This document shows, piece after piece, positions 45,512-55,058 of a stretch of DNA of 64,000 bases; the first letter of the stretch is position 1, and each line of letters opens with the position of its first letter. Position numbers and translations under genes: made by a program. Source of the DNA: Endozoicomonas gorgoniicola (GTDB taxonomy: Bacteria; Pseudomonadota; Gammaproteobacteria; Pseudomonadales; Endozoicomonadaceae). The stretch spans positions 1,320,501 to 1,384,500 of the forward strand of contig NZ_JAPFCC010000001.1 of NCBI RefSeq assembly GCF_025562715.2, given 5' to 3'. The notes beneath the pieces are model-generated. The model was not told where the DNA came from, made no database searches, and saw nothing but the letters and a program-made list of their open reading frames with translations.

Positions 45512-45921
45512 AGGGTCTCCGTGGTGTCAGTCGAAGACCGGGAAGGTACAGCTACAATTATCCTGTGCCATCCCCGGTCGGGAATCAATACACAGGAGTC
45601 ATCAGCTGCCAGAGCTTTGTGAGTCAGCTAAGGGAGCGGTTAAGAGGTGGAACTCCATCACCCTGGGTCATAAGACCCAAACCGGATGGATTCTATCATA
45701 GACAGGCCCATTATCAATTTTCGGAGACTCTTATCAGACTGACTGGATAAGAGTAAACCGCACCGGCAATGATCCGGGGTGTTTCTTGAAGGTGTGATGC
45801 ATTCTTGTCTAAAAAGATGTCAGTAAACCTGACAATTTTGTCAGTACTGAAAGAAACTTATCCCTTATGCCCTGATCAGAAGTTGTATTCACTACTCAAC
45901 TTAGCCATCACAGAGGTGTTT

Positions 45922-47169
45922 ATGGGACCACTTTTTGATCCGGTATCTTTACCCCCACCACCGCTCTGTAGGCCTGTTCTTATGCCTGTTCTTACCCCTG
46001 TGAATACAAATAGCCAAAAAAGTGGTATGAAGCATCGTACCCTTGACAGAGCCGCAGAACATCGACATTCCGTCAGAGAGAAGCCACTGCCCGGTATCGA
46101 GACCTTTCTGAAACCCCTGAATACCCGGCAGCTGGTAACATTAACGCCCCGGGCTGAAACAGTGAAAGCGTCCGCTATGAAACCGAATGTTGTAGCAGGG
46201 GTTGAGTGGTACCAGAAAATGCCTGTTGAAGAGCGTTACCGTTTGCTCGTTGATGAACAACTGCTAAAGGATGAAAAGGGTACAGAAATGTTTGAAAACC
46301 GGGAGCCCGGATGCCTCAGGGGTGGTGCTTCCATGTATGAATTTATTACAGAAAGGCTACCAGCCATTGCTAATGTCGGAGAACTGATTAATACAGATTA
46401 TCTGAAGCAGCTGCATCTGGAGCTGTTCAGCCCTATCCGCAAACGGTCTCGTTCATGTAAGGCGGGTAAAAAGCTTCAGTCTAAAGGTGAGTTTCGTAAA
46501 AAAAGAGTATTTTTCATGGTTAAAGCCAACTATACCCTTAAAGGGTTACAACAGGCGGAAGCGTTTTCTGGCTCCCTTTCAGAGCAAAAAAAAGATTTTT
46601 TTCACGTCAGTGAATATGCTAGTGGCAGTCCTATGGCCTCGAAAGTTGTTAAATGTCATAAGCCATGTGCCAGTAAACTTCGTGACTATCTTGATGATGA
46701 TCGATATACCGTTGATTTCTCGCCGGTCAAACATAATCATGTTGAGGCTGCCCTGAAAAATGTTTTGTCTGACTATAAGGAAAAACTGGCTTCTGTGAGG
46801 GATGAAAAAACAATGTTTTCTCTCCTGTCTGAACTGGCTTCCAGAATTGATCAGATTCACCCGTTCGAAGATGGAAATATAAGGGTTGTAAGGGGGCTGA
46901 TCGATTCAATCCTTATGTTCTATGGTTACTGCCCGATTGTCTGGAATGACCCAAATATTATTGATTTGTACGATTCACGCAAGCTTTCGGAAATCATGTC
47001 GTCTTCAGTCAGAAACACTAAGAGACTTATTACCAAACTTCAGTCTGGCGGCCGTCTGGGCAGAGGAAGGTACAGGAGTACGGAAGAAGACCGGGAACTC
47101 AGCAGAAACGCTTTTGAGCCAGTGAAGGACGAATTATCACCCCATAAAAAGCGTTCTCGAAGGGCTTAG
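45922..47169 (+). CDS. Fic-domain protein (probable AMP-transferase or effector)
   Basis: The 415-residue protein carries the Fic active-site motif HPFEDGNIR at residues 313-321, which fits HPFx(D/E)GNxR with the catalytic His. Fic proteins usually transfer AMP or other phosphate-containing groups to target proteins. The N-terminal 100 residues are Pro-rich (LPPPPLCRPVLMPVL) and basic; no signal peptide, antitoxin or inhibitory helix is obvious. The C-terminus is basic (SPHKKRSRRA). The start at 45922 has AGAGGTG just upstream; the frame is open to 45805 (TTG) with an ATG at 45817. The position among secreted-protein genes makes a host-directed effector possible, but that is inference. Confidence 0.75.
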   Translation: MGPLFDPVSLPPPPLCRPVLMPVLTPVNTNSQKSGMKHRTLDRAAEHRHSVREKPLPGIETFLKPLNTRQLVTLTPRAETVKASAMKPNVVAGVEWYQKMPVEERYRLLVDEQLLKDEKGTEMFENREPGCLRGGASMYEFITERLPAIANVGELINTDYLKQLHLELFSPIRKRSRSCKAGKKLQSKGEFRKKRVFFMVKANYTLKGLQQAEAFSGSLSEQKKDFFHVSEYASGSPMASKVVKCHKPCASKLRDYLDDDRYTVDFSPVKHNHVEAALKNVLSDYKEKLASVRDEKTMFSLLSELASRIDQIHPFEDGNIRVVRGLIDSILMFYGYCPIVWNDPNIIDLYDSRKLSEIMSSSVRNTKRLITKLQSGGRLGRGRYRSTEEDRELSRNAFEPVKDELSPHKKRSRRA

Positions 47170-47364
47170 GTCTGTTCTGGGACTTGTGCTTCAGCCTTTG
47201 GGCTAATCATTGCTCTACAGACGCCCCGCCCATATCGAATGTCACGCTGGCATGGTGTATTATCCCGCTTTAATGCTTGATTCTGGTCAGGGTTGAACTG
47301 TTTCAACCCTCTGGTTCCTCTGGAAAAAGCATAATTTCATTGAATATTGAAATTAGGATGAGAG

Positions 47365-48651
47365 ATGTTAGATCCCAAGTACGTTCGTAGCAATCCTGAA
47401 GAAGTCGCTGCGATTCTGCGTAAAAAGCACTTCGAACTGGATGTGGAACGACTGAGCGCACTGGAAGAGCGTCGGAAGTCCCTGCAGGTTCGCACCGAGC
47501 AGCTGCAGAGTGAACGTAAGTCGGGTTCCAAGGAATTCGGCAAAATCAAGGCTCAGGGTGGCGACATTGCCGGGCTGAAAGCCAGAATGGACAGAATCGC
47601 TGTTGAAGTGAAAGAGTCCGAACACGAACTGGCGTCCCTACAGGTCGAAATTAACCAGCTGTTGCTGGAAGTGCCTAACCTGCCTCACGCATCGGTGCCG
47701 GAAGGTGAGGGCGAAGACGAGAACGTTGAAGTTCGCACCTGGGGTACGCCACGGACATTCGACTTTGACGTTAAGGATCATGTGGATCTGGGCGCACCTC
47801 TGGGACTGGATTTTGAAACCGGCACCAAACTGTCCGGGGCACGCTTTACCCTGATGCGTGGCCAGATTGCCCGTCTGCACCGTGCCATTGCCCAGTTCAT
47901 GCTGGACGTTCAGACCACTGAACACGGTTATGAAGAAGTGAACACACCGGCACTGGTACACGATACGGCTTTGCTGGGTACCGGTCAGCTGCCAAAGTTC
48001 AGCGAAGACCTGTTCAGAACCGAAGTGCCTGAAGACGGACAGAAGCCGTTCTACCTGATTCCGACCTCTGAAGTGACACTGACCAATATTGTCAGTGATT
48101 CCATTGTCGATGTTGAGCAACTGCCCATGCAGTTCACGGCTCACACCCTGTGTTTCCGCAGTGAGGCAGGCAGTCATGGGCGTGATACCCGTGGCCTGAT
48201 TCGTCAGCACCAGTTTGAAAAGGTGGAGATGGTGCAGGTCGTTCATCCGGATCACTCTTTCGAGGCTCTGGAAAAAATGACGGGTCACGCTGAAGCGATT
48301 CTGCAAAAGCTGGAATTGCCTTACCGGGTGGTGGCGCTGTGTGGTGGTGACCTGGGCTTTGGGGCAACCAAGACTTATGATCTGGAAGTATGGGTACCTG
48401 CTCAGGAGAAATACCGTGAGATTTCTTCTGTGAGTAACTGCCTGGACTTTCAGGCTCGCCGCATGAAAGCGCGTTTCCGCAACCCTGAAACCGGCAAACC
48501 TGAACTGCTGCACACGCTGAATGGTTCAGGTCTGGCGGTGGGTCGTACACTGGTGGCGGTTTTGGAAAACTACCAGAATGAAGACGGTTCTATTACGGTT
48601 CCTGAGGTTCTTCGTCCGTATCTTGGTGGCCAGGAAGTGCTGGCTGTCTGA
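47365..48651 (+). CDS. serS: Serine--tRNA ligase
   Basis: SerRS charges serine tRNAs, including the tRNA-Ser at the left of this window. The 428-residue class II synthetase has an N-terminal antiparallel coiled-coil arm (residues about 28-100) that binds the long variable arm. Its catalytic core has motif 2 CFRSEAGSHGRDTRGLIRQH and motif 3 LNGSGLAVGRTLVAVLE. Length matches E. coli (430). A terminator follows. Confidence 0.98.
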   Translation: MLDPKYVRSNPEEVAAILRKKHFELDVERLSALEERRKSLQVRTEQLQSERKSGSKEFGKIKAQGGDIAGLKARMDRIAVEVKESEHELASLQVEINQLLLEVPNLPHASVPEGEGEDENVEVRTWGTPRTFDFDVKDHVDLGAPLGLDFETGTKLSGARFTLMRGQIARLHRAIAQFMLDVQTTEHGYEEVNTPALVHDTALLGTGQLPKFSEDLFRTEVPEDGQKPFYLIPTSEVTLTNIVSDSIVDVEQLPMQFTAHTLCFRSEAGSHGRDTRGLIRQHQFEKVEMVQVVHPDHSFEALEKMTGHAEAILQKLELPYRVVALCGGDLGFGATKTYDLEVWVPAQEKYREISSVSNCLDFQARRMKARFRNPETGKPELLHTLNGSGLAVGRTLVAVLENYQNEDGSITVPEVLRPYLGGQEVLAV

Positions 48652-48679
48652 CAGCGATTAAACACCTGTCCGCTTCCAT

Positions 48680-48720
48680 AAAAAAGCCTGAAGCCAAATT
48701 TGTTGCTTCAGGCTTTTTGC
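48680..48720. terminator. Bidirectional terminator between serS and the MATE gene
   Basis: AAAAAAGCCTGAAGC / GCTTCAGGCTTTTT forms a strong hairpin with A and T tracts on both sides. It lies between convergent genes and can serve both. Confidence 0.88.
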
Positions 48721-48733
48721 GTTATTGGTAAGG

Positions 48734-50140
48734 TTAATCCTGAACCGGCAGTTCAGCCGCTGGTTTCTCCTGAACAAGATTGTTCAGCCACCGCCTTGAT
48801 ACAATCCGGGCAAGAACCAGTATGGATTTAGTGACCTCTTCGCCCAGGCTGCAGATAAATACCAGATAAAGCGGCCAGCTCCACGAGTTAGCGGCAAAAT
48901 ACGCCAGGGGCAAGCCTACGCCCCACATGCCCACCACATTGATATAAACACTGGCTTTCACATCACCGCCGGAGCGTAACAAACCAATAATCCCGGTAAA
49001 GTTAATCACTCTGAGCATAAGAGCCAGGCCGGAGGCGATCATGACCTGTGAGGCGAGCAACAGGGTTGACTGGTTGAAATCGCCAAACAGGCTGACAATG
49101 TCATGGCGGAACACCACCATTAGCAGCCCGATACCCAGGGCTGCAATGGGAGCCAGTGACAGAACCAGCCAGCCATGGCGCCATGCCCGTTGAAACTGGC
49201 TGGCTCCAAGATCCTGACTGATGATGATCGAGCTGCCGACTCCAAAGCCGATGAACAGAGACATCAGAATGGCTTCTATGGATGAAATGGCACTCATCAC
49301 TGCCAGCTCGTTAACACCCATATTGGCATAAATCAGGTTATAAAGAACGGTGCCAAAGGCCCAGAGGCCGTCCTGCAAAATGATGGGCAAAGAAATTTTG
49401 TAGTAACGAACCAGCTCTGCTTTCTTCAGTGCCTGACGGAGGTCGTCAGACGATGGCAGCAGAAATGCCCGTTTGTGATGGATATAGCTGACCAGCAGAA
49501 TCGTTTGAAACAGGCGGGAAATAGTAGTAGCCCATGCCGAACCTGCAACGCCCAGTGCCGGGAAGCCCAGTTCGCCAAAGATAAGCACATAGTTCAGGGC
49601 AATATTAACCAGTATGGCAATGAACCCGATGCGGGTCGGAGTTTTGGCATCGTTCGCGGCTCGTAATGCCGATTCAAGAGGAACGACAATCGCCGTACAG
49701 ATAATGGACGGTGCAGTGATCAGCAGATAATTGCTGGCAAGCTCAAGCAGTTCGGTGTCATTGCTGGCGAGCCCGAGTATCTGTTGTGGAAACAGCATGT
49801 AAACGGCAATGAATGGCAGGCTGACAATGAGTGATGTCAGTATCGCCTGACTAAGTGTACGACGAAGACCTCCTTTATCACCCGCACCAATAAACTGTGA
49901 TGCCAAGACTGTCATGCCGCTGCCCAGGGCAGCAGTCAGGATCAGGTTAAAGAAAAATATCCGGTTGCCCAGACCCACTGCCGCAACAGACGTTTCCCCC
50001 AGTCGACCGACCATCATGATGTCAATCAGACCCAGCAGTGAAAACATCATGGCCTGAATGGATACAGGAATGGCAAGGTTCCAGAGTTTGCGGAAAAAGG
50101 CTTTGTTTTCAGCCGAATGCGATGTGAGTGCCTGAATCAT
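48734..50140 (-). CDS. MATE-family multidrug/cation antiporter
   Basis: This 468-residue membrane protein of the MATE family has two repeated six-helix halves, here beginning LWNLAIPVSIQAMMFSLLGLIDIMMVG and, in the second half, YYKISLPIILQDGLW. It probably exports drugs or cationic metabolites using a Na+ or H+ gradient (NorM-like). The start at 50140 has AAAGGA upstream and gives the normal N-terminus; the frame is open 32 codons further without homology. The neighbouring serS is unrelated. Confidence 0.9.
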   Translation of the reverse strand: MIQALTSHSAENKAFFRKLWNLAIPVSIQAMMFSLLGLIDIMMVGRLGETSVAAVGLGNRIFFFNLILTAALGSGMTVLASQFIGAGDKGGLRRTLSQAILTSLIVSLPFIAVYMLFPQQILGLASNDTELLELASNYLLITAPSIICTAIVVPLESALRAANDAKTPTRIGFIAILVNIALNYVLIFGELGFPALGVAGSAWATTISRLFQTILLVSYIHHKRAFLLPSSDDLRQALKKAELVRYYKISLPIILQDGLWAFGTVLYNLIYANMGVNELAVMSAISSIEAILMSLFIGFGVGSSIIISQDLGASQFQRAWRHGWLVLSLAPIAALGIGLLMVVFRHDIVSLFGDFNQSTLLLASQVMIASGLALMLRVINFTGIIGLLRSGGDVKASVYINVVGMWGVGLPLAYFAANSWSWPLYLVFICSLGEEVTKSILVLARIVSRRWLNNLVQEKPAAELPVQD

Positions 50141-50817
50141 GCAGATCCTTTGCAGGTTTGCCCTGAGCGATATAAATAGCGTTATTGGTTGTTGTATTTC
50201 AGCAATGAATCCGTAGGGCAGAATGCACACGGACATGGGTTGTCGGCAGGTATTATAAGAACTGGAGATGAATTTACAATCTGGTTGCTTGCCGCAAAAT
50301 AAACGGTGTTATCCGTAGTTGGGTCGCCTGATGTGGACATCGAATCAGGGGTTATCGAGAAGCTGCGCTGGTATCATCCGGGGGGCAATGAGTGGGTTTT
50401 GAGGGTTAAAGGTGTCGAAAAAGGGGTCACCGGGATCGAAGGGAAAGCGCCCCTTTTTCGACGTGAACGACAGTTTGCATGGACTCTAATACCTCTTTGT
50501 TCCTGTTTCTGGTATCAATGCTCTCTGCATAACGCAGTGACCGCAGTCCGTTGCAAGCCAGGTTGCAAGGTTTAGCCTGGTTATCCGGTCCTGGATAATC
50601 GCCTGACGTTCACAAAATAAGACCGGGAGGCTGAAATAAAGTTGCAGCAATAGTCGGAGTCAGTGCGCTTTGTTAGGAATGCTGACATTTTTTTGCTGTC
50701 CTGTTAGTCAAACTGTGCATTTTATTCATTTCGTTGGAAATCCCGGTGGTTATATTCTCGGGAGTTGTTTGATGGCTGAACTATACTGCCTCCGGTTTTA
50801 AACGGGATGAATCCGAA
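50141..50817. other. Gene-poor region with a long inverted repeat
   Basis: No convincing gene is seen in about 680 bases. A frame from 50306 to 50575 (89 codons, GTG start) has no recognisable product. The notable element is a 13-base perfect inverted repeat listed separately. Confidence 0.45.
50414..50462. repeat. 13-bp perfect inverted repeat with 23-bp loop
   Basis: GTCGAAAAAGGGG (50414-50426) and CCCCTTTTTCGAC (50450-50462) are exact complements. The stem is strong, but no T tract follows on either strand, so a classic terminator is unlikely. It may be a dispersed repeat or a small mobile-element remnant. Confidence 0.7.
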
Positions 50818-52119
50818 ATGATAATTAATAAGCGGTTGATGAAGTGGTGTTATTTCATATTGCCTTTGTTTATTGGATTTGTGATGGCAGCAGAAGCCGG
50901 CTCTTCCGGTTATTATGACACTGAAATCCAGATAGCAAAGTCACCTTATGAACTTACCAGAAAAATAAATCAACACCTCACACCCGATAGCCACAGACTC
51001 ATTGAGATCGATACAGGTCAAAAGCAGATTTATTATTCTGGCTCAGGTTCTCTGGTTTTGAACAGACCTCTTAAACTTAATGCAGCAGAAGCCGGAATGC
51101 TGAAAACCGTTATCAGAACGAACGGACAAAGGCTGGATAGTACACTGATTCCGGCTGGACAGTTTTTGGGGAGCGGGCAATTTACCGGGTTTGAAGTACA
51201 GCTTTTCACAAATAAACAGTTGTTGCCTGCTGAGATCTTTCCCTTGCAGACTTCTCCCGGTTTAACGTTTTCTGTCAGACCGGGGTTTGAATACCCGTTT
51301 CTGATTATTGTGTCTGAAAAGGCAGTTAATCTGAGACACCTCCGGGTGGATGCCTCCAACCTGCCACCAACCCACGGGGGATGTTATCTGCCCGGCGTAA
51401 ATTCTTATCCCGAAGGTTTTGAGGCAGTTCCGAAGTTGCTTAATCTCCAGAGCCCTCTGTGCCTGGTTTATAACAGAAGCGGCTTGCTGGCAAATGGCAA
51501 AGTACCAATGCTGGAGGCAGTAAAAGGAGGGCGACCTAGCAGGAGAATGATTAATCAGGCAAACAATCAAAAAAAAGAGGAAGGGGCTGTAGGTGGGGCT
51601 GGCAATGAACCGCCACCACCCCCTCCGGGCGGTAGCTCTGGTGCCACTGGTGGTGACGGGGGAGGAGGTGATGACCGCCCCTATAAAAAAGATTCTAAGC
51701 GGGATGATGCAAAAGACATTGACGATGAAGATGAAGATGAAGATGAAAAAGTTAAGGGACGTAAAAAAAATAAAAAAGGAAGGCGGGTGACAGCTGATCT
51801 CCAAAAATTGGAGGCTACTTTCTCTCATCTGAATAAGAACCTTCAAAGAACGTATAGAAAAGGTGACTCAAAAAGGCGGATCAGGGGTTTTAAAAATAGG
51901 GACACAGTTGATATTAACAGACAGCTGGCAAAGGCTACCGATGAGCAGTGGGATACCATTGTCCGAATGGAAGGTTTTGCTAACTGTCAGCAAGCCTTTG
52001 AATTATTTGTGCCAGAAAAATTTTCAGAGCAATTTGGCGGTAAGAGCTCAAAAAAACCTTCTCCGGATGAGCCGGAAGACTCTGAAGAAAGTACCGATGA
52101 AGGTGCTGTCATTCCATAA
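50818..52119 (+). CDS. Secreted protein with Pro/Gly/acidic low-complexity middle
   Basis: I do not recognise this 433-residue protein. The signal peptide (residues about 1-26, CYFILPLFIGFVMAAEA) precedes a beta-rich domain of about 210 residues. A low-complexity linker follows (NEPPPPPPGGSSGATG, GGGGDD, then DDEDEDEDEK), then a basic patch KGRKKNKKGRR and a second domain of about 100 residues ending in an acidic tail. The basic patch looks like a nuclear targeting signal, which would only matter if the protein enters host cells. The next gene starts 24 bases downstream. Confidence 0.6.
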   Translation: MIINKRLMKWCYFILPLFIGFVMAAEAGSSGYYDTEIQIAKSPYELTRKINQHLTPDSHRLIEIDTGQKQIYYSGSGSLVLNRPLKLNAAEAGMLKTVIRTNGQRLDSTLIPAGQFLGSGQFTGFEVQLFTNKQLLPAEIFPLQTSPGLTFSVRPGFEYPFLIIVSEKAVNLRHLRVDASNLPPTHGGCYLPGVNSYPEGFEAVPKLLNLQSPLCLVYNRSGLLANGKVPMLEAVKGGRPSRRMINQANNQKKEEGAVGGAGNEPPPPPPGGSSGATGGDGGGGDDRPYKKDSKRDDAKDIDDEDEDEDEKVKGRKKNKKGRRVTADLQKLEATFSHLNKNLQRTYRKGDSKRRIRGFKNRDTVDINRQLAKATDEQWDTIVRMEGFANCQQAFELFVPEKFSEQFGGKSSKKPSPDEPEDSEESTDEGAVIP

Positions 52120-52143
52120 ACTTAACGTAACAGTCACGGAGTA

Positions 52144-53487
52144 ATGAATGTGAAGATACACAGGTTCTCAACAACACTCATCTTTTTTTCGCTGTTTATT
52201 TCATTTCTGACTGTTTTGCCAGCGCACGGACAAGGCGATGAATACGAAATGCAGCCCATAAAAAACGAAGAAGAAGGGGGGTGTCCTGAGAATCCGGGTG
52301 GTGATAACACACAGAGCAACGTAGTCAGAAACCGCTATCTGTATTGGCTTACCTTTTCTGTCCCCCATAGAGGTCGCACACAAACCACAGAAAGAGACGT
52401 CACTGTTCTTATAGAACTCCCGGAGCAAGAGCCTGAAGGGATTACAGACATCACCGGTCAGCCCTCTTGCTCCCATCATGTAACGCGGGATGAGTCTCTC
52501 TATTCACCCAGACAAATGGCTGTTACTTACCAGCCTTCAGGGGCTTGTACGACGGCGATTGCCCGGACTTATACAGGTTATCAACTGGAGCGAGCCTCTG
52601 AGAGCCGATGGCATCCGGCACCGATACAACTGAGTCGGGAGTCTATAGAAATATTTATCATGGTGGCTCGCTCATTAAGGGAGCATGTACACAGTCTGAT
52701 CGGGCAAAGAAACTGGGTACAGGAATTAGCCCGGTACACATACCGCCTGGGGGATTGCCGAAGAGGTCATTGTGACTGCCTTTTTAGTAGCTTCTCAATT
52801 GGAGGTATGGGTGGAGTGTTGTGTGGCATTGGATACAGGCTTAACCTTATACACGGTGCTTTGGGGTGGTTAACCTGGTCGTCTTTTCCTCCACTGGGCT
52901 GCATGCTGGGCTGTTTAGGGGCCAGATGTGGGCGATGGTGTGAGTCAAGGACGGCGAGGCTTGCTATCACCATCAGACATCAATCACCGACTACCGGCAG
53001 TCGTCCAGAAAGCGGTGTTGATGTCGATACTCAGAGTCGACTCAGGAGAGTCATTTCCAGTATATACAGAATCGGTTCATGGCCTTTTCTTATTTCACTT
53101 GATTCAACATCTTCTGATGAGGGTCAAGACATACAGACGGTACTGGTGGTTGAAATAACAACGCCAGAGAACACCACCCATTCTATCTTTGATTTGAGGA
53201 GATATTACGATTTGTCAGAAATCGGAAGCTCTGATTTTTCGGTATTTTTTGACACGGGTGATGATATTGGCAGGATTAACCCCGGCTACTTCCAACCAAG
53301 CGGCTACTACCAACCAATCAGGTTAGAAGATTCGGACGATTCAGATGAACCTCGCGGATCAAACCAGCCTCGCGGATCAAACCAGCCACGCGGATCAGAC
53401 GAGCCACGCGGATCAAACGAGCCATGTGGATCAAACGAGTCATGCGGATCAAACGAGTCATGCGGATCAAATGAATTCAGCGAATGA
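52144..53487 (+). CDS. Secreted Cys-rich protein with hexapeptide repeat tail
   Basis: The 447-residue product has a signal peptide (LIFFSLFISFLTVLPAHG). The middle is Cys-rich, with CRRGHCDCLF and a hydrophobic Gly/Cys segment (GGMGGVLCGIGYRLN; LGCMLGCLGARCGRWC) that may insert in a membrane. The tail consists of seven 18-bp repeats encoding hexapeptides of the type PRGSNQ, PRGSNE and SCGSNE. I do not recognise a family. The domain plan (export signal, unknown body, acidic or repeat tail) resembles the other secreted proteins in this window. It probably forms one operon with the gene just upstream. Confidence 0.6.
   Translation: MNVKIHRFSTTLIFFSLFISFLTVLPAHGQGDEYEMQPIKNEEEGGCPENPGGDNTQSNVVRNRYLYWLTFSVPHRGRTQTTERDVTVLIELPEQEPEGITDITGQPSCSHHVTRDESLYSPRQMAVTYQPSGACTTAIARTYTGYQLERASESRWHPAPIQLSRESIEIFIMVARSLREHVHSLIGQRNWVQELARYTYRLGDCRRGHCDCLFSSFSIGGMGGVLCGIGYRLNLIHGALGWLTWSSFPPLGCMLGCLGARCGRWCESRTARLAITIRHQSPTTGSRPESGVDVDTQSRLRRVISSIYRIGSWPFLISLDSTSSDEGQDIQTVLVVEITTPENTTHSIFDLRRYYDLSEIGSSDFSVFFDTGDDIGRINPGYFQPSGYYQPIRLEDSDDSDEPRGSNQPRGSNQPRGSDEPRGSNEPCGSNESCGSNESCGSNEFSE
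53351..53476 (+). repeat. 18-bp tandem repeats encoding PRGSNQ-type hexapeptides
   Basis: Seven 18-bp units, of the form CCTCGCGGATCAAACCAG with small changes toward the end (TCATGCGGATCAAACGAG), run in frame at the 3' end of the gene. The first two copies are identical, which marks recent expansion. Confidence 0.75.
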
Positions 53488-53612
53488 AGGGAGCTTCAGC
53501 AAAACGTCTCCCTGATTCGCAGATACTGATCATTCCACCTGTGAACATGCATCTTTGATAAGGACGGAAGCGGGGAACGCGGCAGGGTTCCCCGGTAATA
53601 AAAGACAATGAA

Positions 53613-54791
53613 TCAGGACAGGGCATCCTGAAGTCGATCCAGAGCAGCCTCCAGAGCCATTTCGCTGGTGGCATAGGACAGGCGCATACAGCCTTCAGCA
53701 CCGAACGCAGAACCCGGCACCAGTGCAACACCTTTCTCCAGCAGCATTTCTGCCAGATCCGTATCTTTTTTGATATCGAGGTTCTTCATGGCTTCACTGA
53801 AATCCGGGAAAGCATAGAATGTGCCGTCGCTTTCAATAGCGGTCACACCGGGCAGTTCGTTCAGGCGGCCAACGACATAGTCATGGCGTTTTTTGAAGGC
53901 AGTCAGCATGACCTTTACACAATCCTGAGGACCGTCCAGGGCTTCCGTTGCTGCAGCCTGGGCGATAGAGCATGGATTGGAGGTGCTTTGAGACTGAATC
54001 TTTTTCATGTTTTTTATCAGCCAGGCGGGGCCGCCACAGTAGCCGATACGCCAGCCGGTCATGGAGTAAGCCTTGGACACGCCGTTCAGTACAATGGTCC
54101 TGTCGTACAGATCAGGGCATGCCATCAGGATGTTGCAGAATGGCTCATCGCTCCAGAGAATGTGTTCGTACATATCGTCAGTAGCGACCAGTACTTCCGG
54201 ATATTTCCTCAGTACATCGCCAAGGGCTTCCAGCTCCTGACGGGTGTAGGCAGTACCGCTGGGGTTGGACGGGCTGTTTAGCACCACAAGCCGGGTTTTA
54301 TCGGTAATGGCAGCGTCGAGCTGTTCCGGAGTCAGCTTGAAGCGGTTTTCCAGCGTCGCTTTTACAATAACAGGCTTGCCTTCTGCAATGGTCACCATGT
54401 CAGGGTAAGACACCCAGTATGGAGCAGGAATAACTACCTCGTCGCCGGAATTGATCAGTGCCAGCGCAAGGTTGAAGAAACTCTGCTTGCCACCGCAGGA
54501 GACCAGAATCTGTTCTGGTGTATAGCTGATATCGTTGTCGCGCTTGAATTTATTGATAATGGCCTGTTTCAGTTCAGGGGTGCCGTCGACTGCGGTGTAC
54601 TTGGTTTTACCTTCAGCGATAGCTTTCAGGGCAGCGTTTTTAATATGCACAGGTGTGTCAAAGTCAGGCTCGCCGGCACCTAGTCCGATGATGTCCTTGC
54701 CGGCTGCTCTTAATTCGGCAGCACGTGCCGTCACCGCAAGAGTAGGGGATGGCTTGACCATTTGAACGCGTTGGGAAGGTTGACCAGTCAC
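53613..54791 (-). CDS. Class I amino acid aminotransferase (aspartate-type)
   Basis: This 392-residue PLP enzyme of the aminotransferase class I gamma group has GLGAGEPDFDTP at the N-terminus, LNSPSNPSGTAY, the PLP lysine in NGVSKAYSMTGWRIGY and the substrate arginine in CMRLSYA. Aspartate is the likely amino donor, but substrate range in this group is broad. It lies near uvrB, as does the corresponding gene in Pseudomonas. A GGGGAAC/GTTCCCC hairpin (about 53567-53595) follows its stop, without a clear T tract. Confidence 0.9.
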   Translation of the reverse strand: MTGQPSQRVQMVKPSPTLAVTARAAELRAAGKDIIGLGAGEPDFDTPVHIKNAALKAIAEGKTKYTAVDGTPELKQAIINKFKRDNDISYTPEQILVSCGGKQSFFNLALALINSGDEVVIPAPYWVSYPDMVTIAEGKPVIVKATLENRFKLTPEQLDAAITDKTRLVVLNSPSNPSGTAYTRQELEALGDVLRKYPEVLVATDDMYEHILWSDEPFCNILMACPDLYDRTIVLNGVSKAYSMTGWRIGYCGGPAWLIKNMKKIQSQSTSNPCSIAQAAATEALDGPQDCVKVMLTAFKKRHDYVVGRLNELPGVTAIESDGTFYAFPDFSEAMKNLDIKKDTDLAEMLLEKGVALVPGSAFGAEGCMRLSYATSEMALEAALDRLQDALS

Positions 54792-55058
54792 GATGTTCCT
54801 CGTTTATCGTTCTTTATATCGATGTCGAATGACGTTGTAGCTTTATTATATGGCCTTTATAGCTTCTTATGTGCTACTGACGATACGCATGATACACAAC
54901 CCGCGCAGGGGATGCTACGGACTTATTAGTTATTAAGTGGTGGTCGTATATCAGCGATTACAGCAGAAGCGGTGGCTATTGACAGCTTAACCCGGGTGGT
55001 TAGTTCATAGCCTGTATTCTATATTCCGGTTGTGGTTCCACTTCTGCCGGTTCTCAAT

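Noticed and set aside
45565..45750. 61-codon frame before the Fic gene
   Set aside because: No ribosome-binding site of note, no homology and a composition typical of noncoding sequence.
50306..50575. 89-codon frame with GTG start
   Set aside because: The frame includes the long inverted repeat, and the peptide shows no domain; probably not coding.
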